Under the pieces are notes generated by a model that was not told the DNA's origin, did not search any database, and saw only the letters and a program-made list of their open reading frames with translations. Source: Liolophura sinensis (lineage: Eukaryota; Mollusca; Polyplacophora; Chitonida; Chitonidae). From it: a stretch of DNA of 64,000 nt. How positions within the stretch are numbered: the first letter of the stretch is position 1; each line of letters begins with the position of its first letter. Both the position numbers and the translations under genes were made by a program. This document shows positions 46,609-55,079 of this stretch, in pieces. The stretch covers positions 84,056,644 through 84,120,643 of the forward strand of contig NC_088295.1 in the NCBI RefSeq assembly GCF_032854445.1, written 5' to 3'.

Positions 46609-46721
46609 GAAAAGGTATGAATTCATGAAACCAGCTTGGTGCAATCTATCTAGGCTATATGGGGGGATGGATAAATATAGAGGTGATCTACCGATAAATT
46701 ACCAGCGCTGATGCCAACATG
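46609..46721 (+). promoter_or_regulatory. conserved TATA/initiator block, U6
   Basis: Same layout: GAAACCAGCTTGGTGCAATC, then GATAAATA (46670-46677) in place of TATAAATA, an initiator-like TTACCAGCGC and ATG (46719-46721). The single TATA substitution and a lost ATCGAT element make it less typical than U1, U4 and U5. Confidence 0.5.
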
Positions 46722-47327
46722 ATAAAAAGCTATCTCTCTTCTGTAGCTTGTAGCTGCGTGGTGTTATATAAATGACCACCGAATGGTGACGCCTGTTCGT
46801 CCGGCTGGAAACTGCTTGATGCATTCGGTGAGCATTAGTTATAAGTGTCTGCTTGACAGGGTCTTCCTTGGAGAAGATTGTTAATTGACGAGGTACATAT
46901 GTATCCATGTATATGCACACCAGAAGTGTCCCAAAACAGCTTCACAAATCGGCCTGACAGACCAGTGCAGAGGACTGTGTAAAATATTAATATCTCTGGT
47001 TACAATTATTGTCAGTTTTATCGTCCACAAAATACATCGTTCCGATACACTAGAATCCAAAGCCAGAATGGATGAAACCAGAGCACAAGACTGATTAAGT
47101 TTCGTGGCGAATTTACGTCGTGATTTATCAACTCATGCAAGATTCTTCGTACCTTTTCCGCGTATTTGCAGCTCTGAAAAAGTTTACCTTTGTAACATAC
47201 AATTTTAGGGATTCAAATTTTTAGTTAAATGAAAGTTCCTTTCCTCCATGCAGTTGACCGTAGTTGATGCTATTAATAAAAGAGCCTTCATCTTCAATGT
47301 CGGTTCCATGCAAAGTTTTGTATTGTA

Positions 47328-47333
47328 AATACA
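47328..47333 (+). terminator. mutated poly(A) signal position, U6
   Basis: At the position of AATAAA in the other units U6 reads AATACA within TATTGTAAATACAGCCAATC. If the hexamer works in the other units, this copy is probably impaired. Confidence 0.3.
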
Positions 47334-49500
47334 GCCAATCACAGACCTGTCCCACACAGCTTATGTTTCCTTGCCACTTAGAACTATGTTCGTTTAACTC
47401 AAGACTGGCCGGCTAAGAAGCACACAATATTACAGTAACACAAATCTGTATGAAACGCTTGGCTACATCATATCCACCACATCACCCGTTTACACTGCTT
47501 AACGTTGTGTTAAGCTCAATGGTTCCGTCATTGTTCCCATTGCAGAGCTAATTTTAGACCCGTGTCTTCAAGATTATTGCTTAATTCACATTTAGACACT
47601 CTGGGTTATTGTAATCCAGTTTAAGACAGATTTATACATTTGGAATGGAGAGGAAAATGCACGAGAAGTACACAAAATAGCTTAGAATATTGAAAGAGAT
47701 CTTGTTTCATCTTTCGCTGTTGATGATCATTTGTAATTAATTATCTCCTTGTCGAATGATATCTGTGGACCTTGTGATAAATTGCAGCGGAAAGTAAGGG
47801 CTGGTATTAAAAAATGATCCATATGAAACTGTCCTAAAATCGATGGGGAAGCAACTGTTGTGTCTGTTAGGGGGGGGGGGGGGCAGTGGGTGGAAGAACA
47901 TTGCAGACTTTCCAAAGGTGGATCACACAAGATTTAAACCTGTCTGTTATGATTGATTACGTGTAACAAATTGACTGGACACTAGTTCCTTACACAAAAT
48001 GATTAATATCGTGTAAGGTACTTCTCAGAGACAAATCTATCAGGCTCTGACATAAATCAATGTTTATGATCTATTGCAAAAATTTCCAGTCTGTTCCATC
48101 TATTACCAGACCCAGTAAGTTTTCTCCAGTTTAACCTGAATTATAGATACGCAATAAGCTTATACCTAATTAGCGAAGCCTTTACTGTTGACAGAAGGAT
48201 CAGAATAAGACCAGTTCTGCAAACATAGATATTGTGTTTAAAGGAATCTCGATTAGATAATCTGTGCTCGAAATAAACTTACCCATAACATGACTCAAAT
48301 GCCTTCAGTTAGTGCCTTGATAATATTAAGGCAGGAATCGTTGCTAAAATGGATGGAATAATAGGTGTTCCTCTGTGACTGAAGTTGTGCAGTGTCTACA
48401 GGATCAACGAAATTTATTACTGCATTTCACGTCCTAAATTATCAGGAGGCAAAATAAATTCTTCCCTCCGTTTCACATAATTGTTTTTGATTGTATTGTT
48501 GTATTTTACAGCTTTATGTTACACTGAGCTACAAGTGTCGAAGTGTCTGAGTTTCACATAATAATATTCGATGATTAGATTGCAGCCTTTTATTCCAGTG
48601 AACAACAATATCTGAGATATAATGTCTACTTTTCAGTTGTTGTTTTGTGCCTGTTTTGAACAGGGAGGTTATGTAATACTGAACGTGTTATACCGAGAAG
48701 CCTTCTCTTATAAGCCAATTTATTGACAAGGTACAGAGCAGTTTACACGAACCACAGATCTGATGATGGCAGCAGAGTGATGTATTTGTGTCTGGGGATC
48801 TTTTCTCCTGCACACGCATACACCTCAGGGTAGACATTAAGGAGTCGATGCTCCAAAAAGGGATGACATAGCCACTAGTGGACTACCTCTTTGCCTACAT
48901 ATGTTGTAAATGTTTTCCTGATAAATAACAGCCATAAATACTCTAAATAACTCAAACCAAGCAATGACAAGAAAGTAACAGTAATAGTTGACTTGTATCG
49001 GATTGTAAGATATTTGTTGGATGTTCGGTTAGAGTGAGTGCTTGGGTTTTAACGTCGTACTTCACAATTTTTCAGTCATATGACAAGAAAGAAGTCCATG
49101 GGGTGCATGTATGTGTAATGTGCCTCCTTATTGCAGGACGGATTTCTCTTACCGCTCTTTTATCCAGTGCTGCTTCACTGAGAGCACTTATCGAAGGCAA
49201 GTAAGGGGGGGGGGAGATTAATTTGTAATGGCGTTTCCCCATCCAAGTTGAATGATGCACGCCAATAACGGAACGCTGAATAAATTATTTTCCCAAGAGA
49301 ACTAAGCCTTTACACAGCTGTCGTAAAGAACACCGATGGTATAAGGATACACGCGTGGACAGTAAAGAGGGGGAATGTTAACACATTGAGTCCACAGAAA
49401 ATGCTAGGCTTTGACCCTTGACAAATTACGCATGTTCAAACAACGATAGATAACATTTCAAGACATGCTTGGGTACACCGTTAACTACACATTTTAGGTG

Positions 49501-50010
49501 TTAGAATCTGTAGTAGCGAGTGAGAAAATTGACAACAGCCTGAAAAACTTTGTTGTGATTTCTCACTGGTTTTAAAACCGTGTCTTCTGACGGGTTCCTA
49601 ACACCCACACGAGTTAATTCTTCGTAAAATACGCGCCTGGCGTCAATATGACGTTTACAACGAAAAAGAACATGCGCAACAGTATCTTCTACAAAACGTT
49701 CCTCACAATGACCCGTGTCTTTGAGACTGATTTTATGCAAATAGCTGTTTGTTTTAATGTGACCAGACAAGAGTCTAAATACGAGTATTTCGTCACAGCG
49801 ACAGTTGAGAGAGAGATTGTAGCTTACAGAGATTTGAGGGTTGTGAGTAAAATAATATTCCTGTAACAGAGTTGTCCCATTCATTTTGGCATACTGGTAT
49901 AAATTTCAGTTTGACATAACTAATAGCTTCTTGTACAGACAACGGGATGGTGTGGGATATATTGGGTAGATCAAGGGCCTTTTTGGCAAGTAAGCCTCCC
50001 CACTCGAGGT
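49501..50010 (-). pseudogene. LINE ORF2 C-terminal fragment
   Basis: An open frame of 127 codons (49501-49884) contains LVFRLLSGHIKTNSYLHKIS and EDTVAHVLFRCKRHIDARRV. This corresponds to the Cys/His-containing region after RNase H in non-LTR retrotransposons, comparable in position with 18585-18950, though one Cys-pair residue differs (GHCEERFVEDTVAH). Upstream, another frame reads WGGLLAKKALDLPNI, the expected end of RNase H (usually ERADxLAKKAL). A frameshift near 49900 separates them. It differs clearly in sequence from the LINE at 18.4-23.4 kb, so it belongs to another family. No RT or endonuclease is present. Confidence 0.72.
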
Positions 50011-50094
50011 TTTATAGTGATACCAGTAGTGGTCAACTGCTGAACTATTCCCTTAATGCTGAACGCCAAGCGATCCTCTTTTAGTCTTAGGTGT

Positions 50095-50179
50095 GTCCCG
50101 ACCCAGGACTGGCCCACGATTGACCCTGGATCTACGGTTCCAGAAGCGGACGCTCTACCAACAGTGCTATCGGGGATGG
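50095..50179 (-). mobile_element. tRNA-like SINE head of the composite insertion
   Basis: On the reverse strand: CCCGATAGCACTGTTGGTAG, AGCGTCCGCTTCTGG and AGATCCAGGGTCAATCG resemble the D-arm, anticodon arm and T-arm of a tRNA-derived head with A and B boxes. The T-arm lacks the usual GGTTCGA and the 3' side does not pair as an acceptor stem, so this is not a tRNA gene. Confidence 0.65.
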
Positions 50180-50506
50180 TGGATTTTAGGTTAGAGATAT
50201 CAAGTTGATTATTGTGTGATTAATGGGCAACAACGCCACATTTTTGTGACCTTGAACAATACATAATTTTATTTGCAATTTGTCAACAAAAATTTTTATT
50301 AAGATTATTGATTATTATATATATTTATATACATCCAAAATGAACCAATCACTGCGCAAGAAATATCAACAGGCGTAAAATATTGTGAACTCTTCAGAGA
50401 ATGTCCGCACAATTTTATCACTGCCCGTCATAAGCATACAGTAGAAACAGGGATGCATGTCTTTCAACATGTCTATTATTTGCCCTCATGTTATGTTCAT
50501 TCAGTG

Positions 50507-50782
50507 TTGAAATGGTGTTGGTTAGCGCGCTAGCGCAGCGTAATGACCCAGGAGTCTCTCACCAATGCGGTCGCTGCGAGTTCAAGTCCAGCTCATGCTG
50601 TCTTCCTCTCCGGCGGTACCTGGGAAGGTCTTCCAGCAACCTGCGGATGGTAGTGGGTTTCCCCCGGGCTGTGCTCGGTTTCCACCCACCATAATGCTGG
50701 CCGCCGTCGTATAAGTGAAATATTCTTGGGTACGGCGTAAAACACCAATAAAATAAATAAATAAAATAAATATTGAAATGGT
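50507..50782 (+). mobile_element. SINE family 1, head-truncated, with target duplication
   Basis: The element (50517-50772) starts inside the tRNA-like head at GTTGGTTAGCGCGCTAGCGC and otherwise keeps the B box (GAGTTCAAGTCCAGC), body and an AATAAATAAATAAAATAAA tail. A 10-bp repeat TTGAAATGGT flanks it at 50507-50516 and 50773-50782. Equivalent positions in U4 (35700) and U2 (13497) are empty, so insertion post-dates the unit duplication. Confidence 0.93.
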
Positions 50783-53599
50783 TTATTACGAAAACTTTCT
50801 TTGCACTGGTTTGCGGATGCGTAAGGTTGAATGTGCAGACTGGATGGTAGTGATATTTATAATTCACATTCATAGGCCTCTAACCATAAACATCCAACAT
50901 CAATCGATCGAACAATATTAGCGTTTACACAGCCTGACTAAAATATTGGAAAGTAATATGGCTAAGATTTTCGCGTCACAAGTTATTAATTTAAATTTAT
51001 GTACCGAGGTTATTCCACCAAACACCTTCACCCCGAGTTTCTTAAGTTTTTACAATGGATATAATTCTCTTGTAAGTAAATATGGACAAATCGTCCAGAA
51101 TCTCTGGCACTCTGCTTCATGACTGTGTCTAATTCCGCTTTACCTAGGGACGATATATTCATCGTGATGAATTAGCTGCCCACTTTGGATATATGAACAA
51201 TTGCAATTAAACCCCAGCTGCGATACATATTTAATTATTGACAACTTATATTCTAGCATGGAATGGATTTACAGTGTATACATACGGCAGAAACTTGGCG
51301 GTTTCATGGTGTCATCGACATAAACCTTGCCGAGACGGTCTGTGACAACAGTCAAGTAGCTGGTAACAATGAAGCCCTGTCAAGGTACACTGTTGCCAAG
51401 AGGCATTTTTTTTAGCTCCGGTGGAGGATTGTTTAAGAAAGCTACAACGCCAGCATCGTCAATGGTAATGTCGAGACAGAATCAGTAAATGTGTTTACGT
51501 GATGTGGATAGCATCAGATCTGCAGCAAGAGTTAACACATCAACTTGTGTAACCCCTGTCAGCTCAAGGAAAAGACCTAAGTAAATCATGAGTACATTAA
51601 CATGAGTTACAGCCGTAAAGGCCATGCCGATGGATTTGCCATACGACCGTTAAATGGGGCTGGCATATCACTTAGATCAGAGCTGGGATCTCACTACCTT
51701 TATTCACACCAAAGCGAGGTGTATGCTTTAGACACGATATTACAATTGGCATGGGATGAATTACCACGGAATACAAATATTCGATTTTAAGTTATCTAAC
51801 TGTGAAAATATGAAAAAAATTGATTTCACTAGACACGCCTATATAGACATATGATCTGATAACCAAGCATACACGTGCAGTTTTCGTTTAGAATTGGTTT
51901 TTGTAAGTTACTTAATTCGCTTGATGTTTTTTGAATAACGACGTTCCCAGTAAAGTATTTCTAAGTGGCTATGCATTAGCCGCTTATTCACGTATAAATT
52001 GGAGGCTTGTGGATTAAACGCGTGAGCATCGGCTATTTAAGTTCTAATCAGCCCGACCCTGGAGCACTTCTGTCAGCCACTTCACCTGCCCGACTGACTC
52101 GTAGTTAATATTTAGCCCTCGTGGCCGCAATCACGAGTCGTCGGGTTTTGCAATAAAGGTGTCCTCCAGTTTGTGGCAAATACACAGTCTGTCCCTCGAT
52201 GCTGTGAACAAATTTTATAGTTTCCACCCTGACATGAGAGGGAAGCGTGTTTGATCAACTGTAATGTCCAGTCTATACCAGCTGTTGAGTCTCAGCGGAA
52301 TTTCTGAACACACTTCTTCTGTCCAGTGATCCACACTAGATCTGACAGGTTCGAAGTCCTTGGTGAAGAGTGATGGCCTGAGGTCAGGTCAAGCCACTGA
52401 TTGCGTACTTGGCAGCGCTACTGTTTCCCAGCTTGTAAATGGTCAGAAAATACAATGCAATCGGAAAAAGTCAGTCTAGGTTTTCTTAAGTATGGTACGC
52501 TTGTTTAACCCTACGTCATTTTGAGGGCGACTTTGGTGTGTCATTACGTGCCGCCTGTAACACAAAGAGCATTCACAATAAACTCCTCAGATTGCTCCCC
52601 TGTCACCTGTATCAGGGATGGATAAAATCTTCAGGGCTGCAGCATGGTGCTAAACGTTTCCTTCGCGTCACCTTAACCGTCTTTTATTAACTGCTCTAGT
52701 TTTCCATTCAACGCCCTAAATGCCCGAATGGTGGCTAAAGCGGAAAATGATTACCACAAAAAACAACACTGCCTCGAGCTGTAAGCCCACAAGTCTTTTC
52801 TCACAGGACATGGAGTTGTTTTCTTCGACCATGTCATCAGTAACACTCATTTAGCTTTTATTACAGTTTGTTGTTTTAAGCAGTATGTAAAACTGAAGCG
52901 TCATATTACTTCTGGATTAGATGAGGACAGTTATGCTGGCAAAATGAGGCTAAGGGTGAATAAAAGTTTATGCAAAAGCAGAAGAAACTAACTTAAAAAC
53001 AACAACCGTAAAAGTGATATGGTTAGAAAAATGCTGTAATTGGAAAAAAAATAACAAATCGTCTTTTAAAGTCTCAGTTTATGCACATGATATAGCGACT
53101 TAACTAAGATCTCGTGCTCACGGCTTAACAAAGATCTCGTGAGAACAACTTAATTTCTATTGATCAGTTATCTTGCGAGCAGGACTTAACATTGCTGACA
53201 CTTTAAAAGTTGTGTGTGTGTAGGGGCCTATGTGTTTTTTTTTTCTGTGATATGTATCCTCCAGGATTTTATTAGATTTAAAAATTGTTCCCTTTTCCCC
53301 AGAACTACTAACTGACGGAACTAACAGAAAACTGTTCATCAGTGAGAAATCATAATAAGTTTTACCGGTGAGGAATTCGATTTATATATAATGTAGCAAG
53401 TAAATCGGCATTGGTGAAGGAAATGTCAGGCGATGGTTTGTATTCTGCATGTGCTTGGAATTATTAGAGATTAGTTATGAATGACATTCTCGTAGAAAAC
53501 AGCACTCCAGTCTGAATATGATGAATAACGTGTACTGAGAATGTGTAAAAGCTCTTTTGACTAGGTGTGCATTTGTCTGCAACCTGGATTTTTCTGTTG

Positions 53600-53670
53600 C
53601 GTGGTAGTATGGTGCAGCAGTGAATGTACAAGTGAGGAGCAGCAAAGCACGGTTACCTGGTGTTATGTAC
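53600..53670. repeat. remnant of the 69-bp minisatellite in U6
   Basis: TGTACAAGTGAGGAGCAGCA and CACGGTTACCTGGTGTT match about half of one 69-bp unit, at the same relative position as the arrays in U2 and U5. Confidence 0.65.
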
Positions 53671-53999
53671 CTATACAATCTCGCCATCAACAAAAGTATA
53701 GGGACAAAATGCAAATATGTAACTTAATGCTCAGCAATCTTCCAGGGTTATTTAAAATGAAAAACGACATCACATAGGGCATACGGTGTGTGGATATATC
53801 GCGTTACTGTAGTCGAGCTAAATCAGTTGAATCGTACAGCTTGACCGCTTTGTACTTATGGCAATATTGGATCTCGGAGAGCCGTATTGTTTTCGTACGG
53901 GGCATGCCATGGTAACAAAGGGAGGTAACTGTAAATACTAAATGCATTTGAGCGCGGGGTACCGTTCGTCGTCTGCTGGCCACGATTTTGTAAGATAAT

Positions 54000-54345
54000 A
54001 CCACAAGTTTTAGAACAGTGCGAGACTGTCCTGTTGGAGGTACAGGACAATGCCATAAGTTTTAGAACAGTGAAAGACGATACTACTACAGGTAAAGAAC
54101 AATACCACAAGTTTTAAAACAGTTCAAGACTGTATTGGTGGAGGTACAAGACAATACCACAAGTTTTAGAACAGTTCAAGACTGTACTGGTGAAGGTACA
54201 GGACCATACCACAAGTTTTAGAACAGTTCAAGACTGTATTGGTGAAGGTACAGGACCATACCACAAGTTTTAGAACAGTTCAAGACTGTACTGGTGAAGC
54301 ACAGGACCATATCGCAAGTTTTTGAACAATACAGCACTATTAAGA
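54000..54345. repeat. 52-bp minisatellite, six to seven units
   Basis: Unit: CCACAAGTTTTAGAACAGTT, CAAGACTGTACTGGTGAAGG, TACAGGACCATA (52 bp). The central units are nearly identical and the outer ones more diverged, as expected for turnover by unequal exchange. Single diverged relatives of this motif occur near 45490-45620 and 32845-32890 in the macro-units. Confidence 0.92.
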
Positions 54346-54699
54346 TCCAATCCTAATAGAGCTTCCTGATTATCAAGCGAAATTTTCCTTTCCGAATTTG
54401 CTATAACTTGGTGGAGAAAAATATTACATAAATGGAAAGATGAGAATATAAAAAACATGTGCTCCGTACTATATGGTTTCGCGCTTTGTCCTCTTGATCC
54501 TCATGAGTCATACCTCGCGTGACCCTTGCTCGTGCTTTGCTTAAAAAAATACCTATTTGGCGGTTGGTGCCTTGAGGAAGGAATGGTTGGGGTTGTTGGC
54601 ATCAGGAATCACCGTGAGCGCTGGTCAGTGAGACTCAGGCTGCAGGGCTTACCTAGCAGAATGCGGATGTACTAAACACATACACAGCCTTCGTGTGAC

Positions 54700-54707
54700 T
54701 ATAAATA
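54700..54707 (+). promoter_or_regulatory. candidate TATA box of an unidentified gene
   Basis: TATAAATA in the context GACTATAAATACAGGGGTGA. Sixteen bases (TATAAATACAGRGGTG) match the promoter-like block of U1. It precedes a GC-richer segment ending in a consensus splice donor. Confidence 0.4.
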
Positions 54708-54730
54708 CAGGGGTGATGTAGCATAGAGAG

Positions 54731-55079
54731 GAGCAACGAAATCAATGCAACTCTCCGATACATGCTCTCCTGGACAGGCGCACTTGTAGAGCAGCCTGTT
54801 CGGCAGCCAGTCAGCCACTACATTGCGTCAACCGGCCGTCTGTAAACCATTCGCTCTTTTCAGCAAGCTGGAGTGTTCTTGCCAGACCAAATGGTAAACT
54901 GATTGTGAGACGTCTCCCTGGTGATACCTGAGCAGCCTGGCGTGGAAGTGTTGCTCGGATGCCGCTTGACGCTGAACGCCGACATAAAGCTTCACCAGAA
55001 AGTTTAAAGAGGTTTTAATATTGTGTTAGTGAGAAACGCTCTTCTGGAAGAACCTATGGGAAACGGATATACGGTAAAG
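54731..55079 (+). other. candidate first exon (5' UTR or start of coding)
   Basis: The start is set about 30 bp below the TATA box and the end at the donor AAG|GTGAGT (55079/55080), a perfect consensus. The segment is GC-richer than its surroundings. An ATG at 55056 gives MGNGYTVK up to the donor in complete codons, but earlier ATGs with short frames precede it, so the exon may be wholly untranslated. No downstream partner exon could be established. Confidence is limited to the promoter-donor pairing. Confidence 0.3.

Larger units (their letters stand above)
49035..50179 (-). mobile_element. composite insertion: tRNA-like head joined to LINE 3' end
   Basis: The insertion is framed by a 17-bp direct repeat, TGGATGTTCGGTTAGAG (49018-49034) and TGGATTTTAGGTTAGAG (50180-50196), and other units show the uninterrupted sequence, so both ends are fixed. 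Read on the reverse strand it begins with a tRNA-like head (GCACTGTTGGTAGAGCGTCC, A box; CAGGGTCAATCG, B-box-like), continues into SINE family 2-like sequence, passes into a LINE ORF2 C-terminal region (49501 to about 50010) and ends with AAGCACTCA. The piece resembles a LINE-tail retroposon under a Pol III-type head. Confidence 0.78.
45641..53700 (+). repeat. tandem macro-unit U6
   Basis: Full block order with insertions: CTGATCTATATCGGCTGTGA (45711), promoter-like block (46609-46721), the mutated poly(A) block (47328), the GTGTAACAAATTGACTGGAC block (47962), CTTTTCTCCTGCACACGCAT (48800), a 1.1-kb composite insertion (49035-50179), GTAGAAACAGGGATGCATGT (50440), a SINE (50517), GACGGTCTGTGACAACAGTC (51334), CATGAGTTACAGCCGTAAAG (51602), TATTCACGTATAAATTGGAG (51986) and GAATTTCTGAACACACTTCT (52299). 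It ends after a remnant of the 69-bp minisatellite near 53615-53670. Sequence at about 51000-51330 has no counterpart in other units. Confidence 0.85.

Noticed and set aside
47868-47884. Poly-G run as a G-quadruplex or regulatory element
   Set aside because: A lone homopolymer in one unit only; likely slippage or sequencing uncertainty.
50095-50175. Reverse-strand tRNA gene
   Set aside because: Only D- and anticodon-arm-like parts are convincing; the T-loop is altered and there is no matching acceptor stem. It is the head of a retroposed element.
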